DNA of 64,000 bases from Desulfosporosinus sp. BRH_c37 (lineage in GTDB: Bacteria; Bacillota; Desulfitobacteriia; Desulfitobacteriales; Desulfitobacteriaceae): assembly GCA_001516045.1 (NCBI GenBank), contig LOEW01000303.1, forward strand, positions 1 to 64,000, given 5' to 3'. Below the pieces are notes generated by a model. It was not told where the DNA came from. It was given only the letters and a program-made list of their open reading frames with translations, and searched no databases. Of the stretch, positions 51,470 to 60,232 are shown piece after piece. Within the stretch, counting starts at the first letter, position 1, and every line of letters starts with the position of its first letter. A program made the translations under genes and the position numbers.

Positions 51470-51703
51470 TCACTGGTTTTCTAGCCAAAATGTTTTGCTT
51501 CGTTCATCCAATTCGATAACTTCTTGATGGAGTTTGTGTAGCTTAACATTGATCCCCTCGCTTTGTTTGCCGCTTAACTTGTAATCTCTGGCGTATTCAG
51601 CCAAGTGTCTCATTTCAACCAGCTTGCCCTCAATCTGGTCTAACTTTTTGATTCGGTATGTAATCCATTCTAGTTTCTGGTTCAAGTAGTCTTCATCTAT
51701 CAC
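51470..51703 (-). CDS. Small coiled-coil protein behind flaG
   Basis: 77 residues, not recognised. Highly charged and helical (LNQKLEWITYRIKKLDQIEG, KLHKLHQEVIELDERSKTFW). It lies 15 bp behind the second flaG and before a terminator, so it shares the SigD promoter at 52147. Shape suggests a small flagellar chaperone or regulator; no family assigned. Confidence 0.7.
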   Translation of the reverse strand: MIDEDYLNQKLEWITYRIKKLDQIEGKLVEMRHLAEYARDYKLSGKQSEGINVKLHKLHQEVIELDERSKTFWLENQ

Positions 51704-51718
51704 GGTAAACTCCTTTGT

Positions 51719-52111
51719 CTATACTCTCTTATCCAACAATATTCCTACATAATCACTGATGGCAGCTAGGGTGTCCAATAATTCATGAGCTGGAAATTCC
51801 TTAATAACCCGATGGTCTTTCGTGTCCACTACTTGGACCATCAATCTTTGGGTCTCCTCATGAATTTCAAAATTAAGATCAGCGTTAATTGTTTTCATAA
51901 ACTTATTTAAGCCATCAGTAATTTGACCGATATCATCATGTGTTAGCTTATCTTCCGCATCCGGCAGTTTCTGTTGATCCTTAACCGCTTCCGGTTTGAC
52001 AACATTAATAGGGTTAGGTTTACTAGTTGTCGCATCCGCTGGCGATACAACTGAAGGGATTGATAAGTAATTATTCATAATAAGCGGGAGTTTTCCAGCA
52101 TTAATTTCCAT
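51719..52111 (-). CDS. flaG: Flagellar protein FlaG (copy 2)
   Basis: 130 residues. C-terminal FlaG domain: DIGQITDGLNKFMKTINADL, NFEIHEETQRLMVQVVDTKD and IKEFPAHELLDTLAAISDYVGILLDKRV-type ending that matches copy 1 (…IGLMFDKRV). Preceded by its own SigD promoter. Whether both copies are used is unknown. Confidence 0.88.
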   Translation of the reverse strand: MEINAGKLPLIMNNYLSIPSVVSPADATTSKPNPINVVKPEAVKDQQKLPDAEDKLTHDDIGQITDGLNKFMKTINADLNFEIHEETQRLMVQVVDTKDHRVIKEFPAHELLDTLAAISDYVGILLDKRV

Positions 52112-52146
52112 TCGACTACACCTCGTTCATTTACTCTATTAATTCT

Positions 52147-52173
52147 TTATCGTAAGAAATCGGTGAGATCTTA
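52147..52173 (-). promoter_or_regulatory. SigD promoter of flaG copy 2
   Basis: TAAG (52170-52173), 15 bp, TACGATAA (52147-52154) on the minus strand. Same geometry as the fliD promoter; about 35 bp upstream of the start codon. Confidence 0.75.
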
Positions 52174-52216
52174 AATAGAAATTGAAATATATTTCAATAC
52201 ATTTAGACAATTAATA

Positions 52217-52252
52217 CGGCCACTAACTAGGTATGTCCTAAGCTAGTGGCCG
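52217..52252 (-). terminator. Terminator after the YjfB-like gene
   Basis: Stem CGGCCACTA..TAGG / CCTA..TAGTGGCCG on the minus strand, followed by TATTAATT. Lies directly after the 65-residue gene and before the flaG promoter. Confidence 0.8.
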
Positions 52253-52256
52253 TTTC

Positions 52257-52454
52257 TTATGCTTGAATATCAAGAATAGCTCCTAAATTTGGTTGTACAG
52301 ACGATTCCATGGACTTGGTTGTCTCACTAACTAAAGACGCCATTGCATCCCCTTGATTCATGGCAAAGCCCATAGCCATTTTCAGGACGGAAAGACCCGC
52401 CTGTTCCTGAACTTTGCTTTGATTAAATACGATTGACAGGGCTGCTATGTCCAT
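52257..52454 (-). CDS. Putative motility protein, YjfB-like
   Basis: 65 residues: MDIAALSIVFNQSKVQEQAG followed by LSVLKMAMGFAMNQGDAMAS fits the YjfB family of small proteins found near motility genes in Firmicutes. AAGGGGGG precedes the ATG. Role unknown; in Bacillus the yjfB gene belongs to the SigD regulon (established knowledge, not checked). No clear SigD box is visible upstream. Confidence 0.75.
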   Translation of the reverse strand: MDIAALSIVFNQSKVQEQAGLSVLKMAMGFAMNQGDAMASLVSETTKSMESSVQPNLGAILDIQA

Positions 52455-52562
52455 AAAAAATCCCCCCCTTAACTATTCTCATGTTATTTTATAATATTAT
52501 GATAAGATCGCTTTAATTAAAACCTCGGTACCCTCTATATAGCCTGTGTAACGATTGAAACA

Positions 52563-53282
52563 TCAACCATCAGTGGTTTGTACTCCCAATAACTGTGCCT
52601 CACAGAGCTTCATATCCCACTCCGTATCTATATCTATAGATCTTTCTGTAGGCATGATATACGCAAAGATGTTATCTTTAATGAAAAATGTCTTTTCTTG
52701 TTGCAACCTTTTAGTATCACAAATATAAATGGCCCCATTTAACCGGTAATATTTATCTAGATCCTGACTCCGTTTTCCTTTGACTCCTTCCGCTAGAAAG
52801 TTTGCCATCGATAAATCATTAGGTAATGTATTTGCCCAGAGAGGAGAATGCTCCATTTCACATACCGATATTATCGCATTCGCGTTTTCTTTTTCAAGTA
52901 ATTTAAACGCCCCATCAATATCTGAATAATTCCTTAAAGGAGAAGTTGGTTGTAAAAGTAATACATAATCAAATGTCTTATTATAATTATCACGATAAAA
53001 ATTTAATGTATGCTCCACTACCGCAAAACCACTGGCCTGGTCGGAGGCCAATTCAGCGGGCCTGATAAACGGCAGTTTTACACCGTATTGCTGGGAAATA
53101 TTATAGATCTCCGGGTCATCAGTGCTAACTATCAATTCATCAATGTATTTTGAATTTAGACCTGCTTGAATTGTCCAAGCAATCAATGGTTTCCCGGCTA
53201 AATCCCTAATATTTTTTCTAGGCAGCCTTTTACTACCACCTCGGGCTGGAATGATTCCTAAGACACTTTTTCCTTCGATCAT
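52563..53282 (-). CDS. legF: CMP-nonulosonate (legionaminic-type) cytidylyltransferase, LegF/NeuA family
   Basis: 239 residues. GIIPARGGSKRLPRKNIRDL at the N-terminus is the CTP-binding loop; then VSTDDPEI, LLLQPTSPLRNYSDIDGAF and a C-terminal ERSIDIDTEWDM. It activates a nonulosonic acid with CMP for transfer. Four-bp overlap with the upstream PtmE-like gene. LegF is preferred over NeuA or PseF because the PtmE/LegC/LegG homologues belong to the legionaminic route. Confidence 0.88.
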   Translation of the reverse strand: MIEGKSVLGIIPARGGSKRLPRKNIRDLAGKPLIAWTIQAGLNSKYIDELIVSTDDPEIYNISQQYGVKLPFIRPAELASDQASGFAVVEHTLNFYRDNYNKTFDYVLLLQPTSPLRNYSDIDGAFKLLEKENANAIISVCEMEHSPLWANTLPNDLSMANFLAEGVKGKRSQDLDKYYRLNGAIYICDTKRLQQEKTFFIKDNIFAYIMPTERSIDIDTEWDMKLCEAQLLGVQTTDG

Positions 53283-54352
53283 CCGAATACCCCCTGAAAT
53301 TCGCCGTTGGCTTTAAGATAATCATCCATCTGCCCAATATCCATCCAATACTCTCTAATCGGAAAGATAACACTTTTTTCTTTTCTCTTCAGTACTTTAT
53401 CAAACAAACTTGGCATATCAAAGTAGCTATTCTTGGGAACAAGGTCTAATGTCTCCGGGTCAAGTACATAAATTCCGGCATTAATAAAATGCGTTTGTAT
53501 AGGTTTTTCTACAATTTCCTCAAGCCGACTCCCACTGAATTTAACAACACCATATGGGACCTGGGAAACATATTCTCGTACACACATTGTAGTCTTTGCC
53601 CTTTGTTGAACATGGAAATCTAACAACTGACAAAAGTTTACTTTGGTTAACAGATCCCCGTTCATAACCAGTATCGGATGCTCAGGTTTTTCCGGAAGCA
53701 AGCTGAGTGCTCCTGCTGTACCGAGACGCTCTTTTTCATAAAGATAACGGATTTTTACACCCCAGTGAGACCCATCTCCGAAATAATTCGAAATCATGTC
53801 CCCTTTATAATTAAGGGAGAAATAAAACTTATGGAAGCCGCTTGCAATAAAACTGTCAAGAATAGTTTCTAACACAGGCTTACTACCAACTTGAAGAAGC
53901 GGTTTAGGACAATCATCCGTGAGTGGACGTAGACGAGTACCCAACCCACCCACCATTAAAACAACCCAATTATCTTTTAAGCCCGGTTCTAATAATTGAT
54001 CTAATAATTCCAAACTCACCAATACTCCGTCATTATCGAGAATCGGGATTTGGCGATGACCTTTGAACTTCATGATACCCAGAATATGTTCAATGTCGTC
54101 GCCTATTGTTACAACTGTCGGCTTGGAATTCATTATCATTTGCACCGGTTTATCCATCGGAATTCCCTTAAGGATACCACGACGCACATCTCCATCCGTC
54201 ACTGTTCCTAACAGACGGCCTTCGCTGTCTACAACAAGCGCAATCTGCATTCCTCCTCTATCTATTATCTGAATAGCTTCGATTATTGGAGTTGAAGGAG
54301 AAATCATGATCTTGCTTACGTTTCGGTTTTTAATATTGTTACTGCTACTCAA
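53279..54352 (-). CDS. CBS-domain nucleotidyltransferase, PtmE-like (glucosamine-1-phosphate guanylyltransferase type)
   Basis: 357 residues. Two N-terminal CBS motifs (about 10-125: TPIIEAIQIIDRGGMQIALV, VDSEGRLLGTVTDGDVRRGI, MKFKGHRQIPILDNDGVL) precede a nucleotidyltransferase domain with VVLMVGGLGTRLRPLTDDCP, KPLLQVGSKPVLETIL and VMNGDLLTKVNF. C. jejuni PtmE has the same layout and makes GDP-GlcN for legionaminic acid; by analogy this gene starts the pathway. It overlaps legF by 4 bp. Confidence 0.8.
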   Translation of the reverse strand: MSSSNNIKNRNVSKIMISPSTPIIEAIQIIDRGGMQIALVVDSEGRLLGTVTDGDVRRGILKGIPMDKPVQMIMNSKPTVVTIGDDIEHILGIMKFKGHRQIPILDNDGVLVSLELLDQLLEPGLKDNWVVLMVGGLGTRLRPLTDDCPKPLLQVGSKPVLETILDSFIASGFHKFYFSLNYKGDMISNYFGDGSHWGVKIRYLYEKERLGTAGALSLLPEKPEHPILVMNGDLLTKVNFCQLLDFHVQQRAKTTMCVREYVSQVPYGVVKFSGSRLEEIVEKPIQTHFINAGIYVLDPETLDLVPKNSYFDMPSLFDKVLKRKEKSVIFPIREYWMDIGQMDDYLKANGEFQGVFG

Positions 54353-54499
54353 CTTGACTCACCGCCTTTAAACTAAAAACTACCACTGCGTCTTAGATGC
54401 TCAGTCGTCCATTTTTCACAATACGAAAGATGAGCTATATGTTAAAAACATTAGCCACGGACGAAAAGCATAATTCTTAATAAAGCTTCCTTTATTTTT

Positions 54500-54526
54500 A
54501 TATCGAACTCAGTCAATAAAAACTTG
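54500..54526 (-). promoter_or_regulatory. Weak candidate SigD promoter before the ptmE-like gene
   Basis: TTCGATAT (54500-54507) on the minus strand is a good -10; 15 bp upstream the -35 is CAAG, poor. It is about 150 bp before the ptmE-like start. The gap 54353-54652 contains no gene. Confidence 0.35.
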
Positions 54527-54572
54527 AGTTATATTTGTTCTGACATAACTTTTATGGGATTGTTTTAAATAG

Positions 54573-54608
54573 TTCCTAGAACGCTGATGTTATCGGCCTC
54601 TAGGAATT
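54573..54608 (-). terminator. Hairpin after the first Gfo/Idh gene
   Basis: TTCCTAGA and TCTAGGAA arms enclose a loop of about 20 nt; on the minus strand CTATTTAAAAC follows. Modest T-tract, 45 bp after the stop. Confidence 0.5.
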
Positions 54609-54652
54609 CTTTCCGATGAGTAGCCCAGTTAATATCGCAATATCTAGTTAAT

Positions 54653-55612
54653 TTATTTATCTATTAAATCATAAAACTTGACAAATGATACATGATTCTG
54701 GATGTCTAACAGATTTTCATCGTTCTTTCCGAGCAAGAAAGCTTCTAATTGACGGTACAAACCAGGCTTAAACTTATGATCAAGTTCATCCTCCAAATCA
54801 ATCTTTCTTATAATGATAGAGCGCATATCCTGACAATGCAATTCTTCAAGAGGTCTAAAAATCAAACGGTGTTTCCTTGTTAAAATCTCAACTCCCCACC
54901 GTCCTGGAGCCTCCCAGTTTGCCTGATAGGAAAACAGTGCACCATTTTGTACGCGTCCTGCTCCTGCATAAATCGTTGCATTAGGATGCCAATCTAATCC
55001 CCCAGTCGTATAGCAACTTATTTCTATCGGCTCGCCACCAAGGAAAAATGCGAGGTCAATAACATGACTTGAATTTCCCAACAACAATGCTTTTTTTACC
55101 TCAATTGGTTTATCTAATTCAGCGATCGCATGAATCCATTCAGTAAATTCGAAGTTAAAAGACGTCAGTCCACCATCAGCTTTGATGATCTCTAAGGCTT
55201 GTAGTGTTGAACTATAAAAACGACGATTATAAGCCACGTAAACATGAGCTTCATTTTGTTGAGCACATATTGCTACGTTTCTAATTTCCAAACTGTTTAG
55301 ACCCGCAGGCTTTTCGACTAATATTTTCCTGATCCCTATCTTTAAAAGTGATATTGTTACAGGAGCGAGTTGCTCCATGCTTACAGCTACTATAGCCACT
55401 TTTGGAAGAAACTTCTGGTTTTCAACCCAATGTTCTAAACCTTCGAGGAAAACAGGGTGGTCAGTTTGTTCCGTAAATGTGGCTGCGGATTGTAGTCCTC
55501 GCCCAATTACATGAAACTTTAACCCTAATGCTTTGAGTACCTTGGCGTATTCGACTGCCATCGGTCCTGCACCCAAGAGCAAGACTCCTTCATTACTTAA
55601 GTAATTGGACAT
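54653..55612 (-). CDS. Gfo/Idh/MocA-family oxidoreductase (last gene of the sugar operon)
   Basis: 319 residues. N-terminal Rossmann fold LLLGAGPMAVEYAKVLKALG; KILVEKPAGLNSLEIRNVAI is the conserved EKP motif; the C-terminal domain follows (YVAYNRRFYSSTLQAL, SHVIDLAFFLGGEPIEISCY). NAD(P)-dependent sugar oxidoreductase of unknown substrate. Overlaps the next upstream Gfo/Idh gene by 16 bp, so the two probably act together. Confidence 0.82.
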   Translation of the reverse strand: MSNYLSNEGVLLLGAGPMAVEYAKVLKALGLKFHVIGRGLQSAATFTEQTDHPVFLEGLEHWVENQKFLPKVAIVAVSMEQLAPVTISLLKIGIRKILVEKPAGLNSLEIRNVAICAQQNEAHVYVAYNRRFYSSTLQALEIIKADGGLTSFNFEFTEWIHAIAELDKPIEVKKALLLGNSSHVIDLAFFLGGEPIEISCYTTGGLDWHPNATIYAGAGRVQNGALFSYQANWEAPGRWGVEILTRKHRLIFRPLEELHCQDMRSIIIRKIDLEDELDHKFKPGLYRQLEAFLLGKNDENLLDIQNHVSFVKFYDLIDK

Positions 55613-56580
55613 ATTGTCGTCTCCTCCTCTTTTACATATTTATAATGTTCTAGGAGTGTGCTTAAAATTGGAAGGTGTAATTGTGCAGATTCTTTATATC
55701 CTGGCAAACCGCACTCACCTTCGTCTAAAATTTGCTGAATAACCAAATGAGTTGATCTGCTTTGCATGGGTATATCAAAAATTAATTCTTCCCATTGCCA
55801 GTTATTACTTCTCTCAGAAATCCAAGTCCTCCCAATGCCTTCCTTCACGATGCAGCAGAGTTCGCTTGAGTTAATCGTAACTACTACTGGAGCATTTCCT
55901 TCCGAGTACGAGGTAATAGAAAGCGTACTACCCTTTTTCGACACACCGTATAACGTTCCAGTAAACTCCACAAATCCCGGTCGTTTACAGGTAACCAATT
56001 CTGAATCTAGCTGGTCGAATTTAAGCTTAAATTCTGATTCTCTAGATAAATATGCAAGGGTATCAAGAAAGTGTATACTGTTACAACCTAAACCTATCTT
56101 TGATCCGCTAATTGAGTAATTAATCTTAGGATTATTATTAAGTTTGTTTTTAAGTGTTTTATAAATTGGCCACATGCGACGGCCACAATTTACCCATGCC
56201 CTTACACCTTTAAGTTCCATCAACTCTCCAATAGCGTGGTAATCTTCGATTCTTTGGAACAGCACCTTTTCTAATAAAAGATACTTGACTTTTTTGTTAT
56301 CTAATAACTTCTCTAGTACAGCCCTACGGACATCAGCATTTGTCGCTACTACCACAACATCCAACATATTAGAAAGATTATCTAACTCAGTTAAAAACCT
56401 AATACTCTTGACATAACTAGTTCTAGAAACTTCAGCGAAACGTTCCTTTGTAATATCCAACGAGTGTTGCGATGGATCAACTACTTCCAACGCTATTTCT
56501 CTATTTATTAAAGCAAGAGCTTGCAGGTGTCGGCTGCCTATTTGACCAGCACCTATTAATGCAATTTTGGGCAAACCCAT
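55597..56580 (-). CDS. Gfo/Idh/MocA-family oxidoreductase (second)
   Basis: 327 residues. Nucleotide-binding KIALIGAGQIGSRHLQALAL at the start; LLLEKVLFQRIEDYHAIGEL in place of the usual EKP, i.e. the Pro is replaced; CNSIHFLDTLAYLSRE further on. Substrate unknown. The altered EKP motif may mean a changed or lost catalytic role. Starts ATG 56580 behind GGAGTG; 104-bp gap to the acetyltransferase upstream. Confidence 0.75.
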   Translation of the reverse strand: MGLPKIALIGAGQIGSRHLQALALINREIALEVVDPSQHSLDITKERFAEVSRTSYVKSIRFLTELDNLSNMLDVVVVATNADVRRAVLEKLLDNKKVKYLLLEKVLFQRIEDYHAIGELMELKGVRAWVNCGRRMWPIYKTLKNKLNNNPKINYSISGSKIGLGCNSIHFLDTLAYLSRESEFKLKFDQLDSELVTCKRPGFVEFTGTLYGVSKKGSTLSITSYSEGNAPVVVTINSSELCCIVKEGIGRTWISERSNNWQWEELIFDIPMQSRSTHLVIQQILDEGECGLPGYKESAQLHLPILSTLLEHYKYVKEEETTICPIT

Positions 56581-56684
56581 TTAATACACTCCTATCGCAA
56601 TCTCAAATTTTATATGTTGATTCCTCATAATTTCCCCCATGCAGTGTAATCATGGTTCCAGAAACAATGTAAAAACTGTAATTA

Positions 56685-57311
56685 TTATATTGCGGGAACT
56701 CCTTTTACCGTTACGCCTTTCGCAACATCTTTTATCACGACTGATCCGGCCGCCACTAGGCTCTCCCTGCCTATCTGAATCCCTTGTATAACGACAGCCC
56801 CTGTCCCGATATGTGCTCCCTCGCCAACAGTCACCTCACCAGAAAGTGTAACTCCTGGCGCTATATGAACGTGTGGATCGATTTGGCAATCGTGGTCAAT
56901 AGAAACCTTAGTATTCACAATTGAATTATCTCCTATAAAACTCCCTGTCTGAATAATCGCTCCAGCCATCACTTGTACCCCTTCTCCTAATCTTACATAA
57001 GATGAAATAATTGAGGAGGGGTGAATAACATTAGCGAAGCAATAACCACTCTTTTTGAATTTCAAGAACAACTGCTTTCGCAATGACGTTCTTCTTGTAG
57101 TGCCTAATCCGTTCACAAGTAAAACTTGATCCGGCGTATATTTGCAAATGATATCATCGTCACCAATAAACGGTACTCCCAGTATACTTTCTTCCGCCTT
57201 TCCAAGATCGGGATCGGTAAATCCAAGTACCTTTACAGATTGTATATGCAATGTATCAATTAGGACTTTGGCATGTCCACCGCCCCCAAGGACAATAACC
57301 GGTCGGTTCAT
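56685..57311 (-). CDS. Sugar O/N-acetyltransferase, NeuD/PglD-like (LegH candidate)
   Basis: 208 residues. An N-terminal Rossmann-like part (VIVLGGGGHAKVLIDTLHIQ) leads to a left-handed beta-helix of hexapeptide repeats (VQVMAGAIIQTGSFIGDNSI, VNTKVSIDHDCQIDPHVHIA, AGSVVIKDV). This is the NeuD/PglD family, which acetylates amino-sugars or sialic acids. In a legionaminic pathway it would be LegH. The start overlaps the LegI-like stop by 4 bp. Confidence 0.82.
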   Translation of the reverse strand: MNRPVIVLGGGGHAKVLIDTLHIQSVKVLGFTDPDLGKAEESILGVPFIGDDDIICKYTPDQVLLVNGLGTTRRTSLRKQLFLKFKKSGYCFANVIHPSSIISSYVRLGEGVQVMAGAIIQTGSFIGDNSIVNTKVSIDHDCQIDPHVHIAPGVTLSGEVTVGEGAHIGTGAVVIQGIQIGRESLVAAGSVVIKDVAKGVTVKGVPAI

Positions 57312-58399
57312 ATGCCCACCATTTCATCTTGTTTATAGTCTCTATCGGCCAGCCTACCCAACCACTCCCAAAAATACAGAGGTGAAATTCCTTCTCCCGG
57401 CCGCTTTGCGGTAAGATTCTTTAAAGTAAAGGGTTCTCCCTTTTTAATTTTTTGAGTTGTAACAAGGCTTTTCCTTGCAATCGGTTTGTTTTTATATTCT
57501 GATAATGTTGGAACCTTTCTCGATGACCCTAGGGCCTCCTCAACCTGCCGAATAGATTGAACCATTAATTTCAACTCATCCGGTTCTAATGATGCCTTAT
57601 GATCGGGCCCTGAGAGGGAGCGATCCAACGTAAAATGTTTCTCGATAACTACAGCACCCAATGCTATTGCCGCGATAGGAATAGTAATACCTAAAGTATG
57701 ATCGGAGTAACCGACTGGCAGATTAAAGGCATTTCGCATCGTCTCTAACACTCTAAGATTCACCTCGTTAATAGTGACTGGATACTCAGTTGTACAATGA
57801 AGCAATACGACTTTTTCCGCCAATGCTGCCTGCCCCTCTTCAGAACAAAAGGCTTGTTCAAAAGCCTTAATGGAAGGAATTATATTATTGTCGGAATGGG
57901 TATAGCCAAATGCTAGTACACCTAGAGCTGTCTCTATCTCACCCAAGGTACTCATCCCTGTTGACAATATAATTGGTTTGCTAGATTGTGCAGCCTTGAG
58001 TAACAATGGAGCGTTGGTAATTTCACCTGAAGGCAATTTAAGTCGTGAAAGGTTGCACTTATCTACAAGAAAATCCAAGCTTTCTAAGTCAAAAGGCGTT
58101 GATAAAAATTGGATATTTTTCTGGTAGCAATGCTCAATCAAAGTTCTATGTTTCTCATCGTCTAATTCCAGTTTCCTGAGCATTTCAAGTTGAGATTCAC
58201 TTGATTCAGTTAATTTTTTCTGATAATCAGCCTTCTGTGCAGCCATACTTACTAATTTTTCCGCCTTGAAGGTTTGAAACTTCACTGCATTCGCACCTGC
58301 ATCAGCCGCAACATTCACCAGTTGCATCGCCATGTCCAAATTGCCATTATGGTTAACGCCAGCTTCTGCAATAATGTACGCATGGGGATTAGTATGCAT
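57308..58399 (-). CDS. legI: Nonulosonic acid synthase, LegI/NeuB family
   Basis: 363 residues. TIM-barrel part with AEAGVNHNGNLDMAMQLVNV and AVKFQTFKAEKLVS; KLPSGEITNAPLL; LLHCTTEYP; GYSDHTLGITIPIAAIALGA and VIEKHFTLDR...GPDHKASLEP; C-terminal antifreeze-like SAF domain (about 300-363). It condenses PEP with a 6-deoxy-di-amino-hexose or ManNAc to a nine-carbon acid. Strong NeuB match; the exact sugar is inferred from neighbours. Confidence 0.92.
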   Translation of the reverse strand: MHTNPHAYIIAEAGVNHNGNLDMAMQLVNVAADAGANAVKFQTFKAEKLVSMAAQKADYQKKLTESSESQLEMLRKLELDDEKHRTLIEHCYQKNIQFLSTPFDLESLDFLVDKCNLSRLKLPSGEITNAPLLLKAAQSSKPIILSTGMSTLGEIETALGVLAFGYTHSDNNIIPSIKAFEQAFCSEEGQAALAEKVVLLHCTTEYPVTINEVNLRVLETMRNAFNLPVGYSDHTLGITIPIAAIALGAVVIEKHFTLDRSLSGPDHKASLEPDELKLMVQSIRQVEEALGSSRKVPTLSEYKNKPIARKSLVTTQKIKKGEPFTLKNLTAKRPGEGISPLYFWEWLGRLADRDYKQDEMVGI

Positions 58400-58400
58400 G

Positions 58401-59072
58401 TTATAAAATCTCCTTTAGTAACATAAATGCCTCCGCCGCTCGACAACCTGCGGTCGATCCCCTTAATGAGGCTAAAGCTCGGATAGTATGTTCGCTTCTT
58501 GGAAACGGAAATTCACCCATTTCACTACTATAGATCTTCATCGCTTCAATTTTTTTCTCAATATGGTTTTCGATATTAATAAAAACATTTGGCCGAAAGC
58601 TATTGGAACTTGGATTAAGGCCAAATTCAGTTTCTGACAGAGTTTCATATGCCAGTACACGTTCGATAGAACTATAACGAAACCACTTTGTACACGCACT
58701 CACAGCATCAAAAACAATCCGATGGTCAGTATGAATATCCCCCCCAAAAGGAACATAGACAACTTGAGGATTAATATCCTTAAAAGCGTCCCCAATGCTT
58801 CGCACAAGCCTATCCATAGGAATACAGTCAAGTTTTGCAGTTTGAAAGTCCAAACTTATTGTGGACTCAAAACCGTATATTTGTTTGATATTTTGGATTT
58901 CAATCATCCGCCGATTAACTTCGTCTAAGGTGAATCCGTCTTTCAAATGGATTCCAGTTACAATTAGCCAATAGATGCTATCTCCTAAATATTTGTGTCG
59001 CAACAAGGTCCCGCCGCAACCTAAAGTTTCGTCATCTGGATGTGGGGTAATTACAACAACATTTTTGCTCAT
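58401..59072 (-). CDS. PIG-L/LmbE-family deacetylase
   Basis: 223 residues. HPDDETLGCGG (11-21) and HTDHR near 120 are the zinc-binding motifs of PIG-L amide hydrolases. It would remove an acyl group from an N-acyl amino-sugar. Not part of the standard legionaminic pathway, so it probably tailors the sugar. One bp overlap with legG. Confidence 0.85.
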   Translation of the reverse strand: MSKNVVVITPHPDDETLGCGGTLLRHKYLGDSIYWLIVTGIHLKDGFTLDEVNRRMIEIQNIKQIYGFESTISLDFQTAKLDCIPMDRLVRSIGDAFKDINPQVVYVPFGGDIHTDHRIVFDAVSACTKWFRYSSIERVLAYETLSETEFGLNPSSNSFRPNVFINIENHIEKKIEAMKIYSSEMGEFPFPRSEHTIRALASLRGSTAGCRAAEAFMLLKEIL

Positions 59073-60232
59073 TAGTATGTAATATCCTTTATTAAGAGTT
59101 TATTATCTATGGGGATAGATGAAAGAATCTCGGCAATTCTATCGGATGAATCTCCATCTCCATATGGGTTAGAACAGTTCAAAACTTGATCTCTATAGTT
59201 CAAATCAAATAATGCCTTCTTTATCGCTGAACAGATCTTATCACTATCATGTGCTACGAATTGAACATTCTCCGCATGAAGACGACCTTGTTGGCGGTTA
59301 CCTATATTCACTACTGGCAAATTTAATGATGGTGCTTCAAGTATTCCAGCACTAGAATTACCTATTAAACAACCAGCACGTCTCATAATGTTGACAAATT
59401 CAAGGCGAGGAATGTTTTTCGCGGTATATAAAAATGGCAAATCTTTGTATTCCCGAATTGCTCGAATAATATCCTGAGCTCCCGCATCTGAATTAGGATA
59501 AACAATAATCGTTTTAATGCCCATTTTTCCAATCGCTTCCATTGTTTGTTTCATCTGGAAATAAGCAAATTCAACTTCTGTAGAAATAACGTGTTGAATT
59601 AATAAGATAAACGGCTCATCATCTTTAATCTCAAACCCTAATCGTTCAGATAATTCTAATGACGTTAATTCAGGTAGTGCTATCAAACGATCAAGTCCTG
59701 GATTCCCTACATTAAAAACCCGAAAAGGTTGTTCACCCAATCTTAATATGCGCCTTTTACTCTCTTCGTTAGTAGTAAAATGTAAATGTGCTAATTTAGT
59801 TACTGCATGTCTAATCTGATCATCAACATTTCCTACTACCCGATCACCACCTGCTATGTGAGCTACAGGAATATTCATGTATGCCCCAATCAACGAAGTT
59901 GTTAAGGATTCCTCTCTATCACCAAGAACAAGCAAGAAATCAGGATCAACACGTGTCACTGTTTGAACCATTCCTTGTAACTGAATCGCCAGTCCTTTAA
60001 CCCGTGATGAATTATTATTGCCATTCAATAAACTTTCAACCTCTTCAGCAATTACAAACCCATCCATCTTAATATCTTGGATAGTATAACCATAGGCATG
60101 AGAGAGGTGTGCGCCAGTTACAATTAACTCCAATCCCAGATTGGGTTGTTTTTCAATTGCTCGAAAAACAGAAGACATAATTTCATAATCAGAACGAATT
60201 CCAGTCACGCCTAGTATTTTCCTTTTGTTCAT
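59072..60232 (-). CDS. legG: UDP/GDP-sugar hydrolysing 2-epimerase, LegG/NeuC family
   Basis: About 386 residues. GVTGIRSDYEIMSSVFRAIE, GAHLSHAYGYTIQDIKMDGF and LVLGDREESLTTSLIGAYMN match NeuC/LegG; then HIAGGDRVVGNVDDQIRHAV, GNPGLDRL, GNSSAGILEAP and VNIGNRQQGR. It epimerises C2 and releases the nucleotide. Start ATG 60232 follows GGGGTGGGG; a frame start at 60253 lies inside the HAD gene. ATGA overlap with the HAD gene. Confidence 0.88.
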   Translation of the reverse strand: MNKRKILGVTGIRSDYEIMSSVFRAIEKQPNLGLELIVTGAHLSHAYGYTIQDIKMDGFVIAEEVESLLNGNNNSSRVKGLAIQLQGMVQTVTRVDPDFLLVLGDREESLTTSLIGAYMNIPVAHIAGGDRVVGNVDDQIRHAVTKLAHLHFTTNEESKRRILRLGEQPFRVFNVGNPGLDRLIALPELTSLELSERLGFEIKDDEPFILLIQHVISTEVEFAYFQMKQTMEAIGKMGIKTIIVYPNSDAGAQDIIRAIREYKDLPFLYTAKNIPRLEFVNIMRRAGCLIGNSSAGILEAPSLNLPVVNIGNRQQGRLHAENVQFVAHDSDKICSAIKKALFDLNYRDQVLNCSNPYGDGDSSDRIAEILSSIPIDNKLLIKDITY

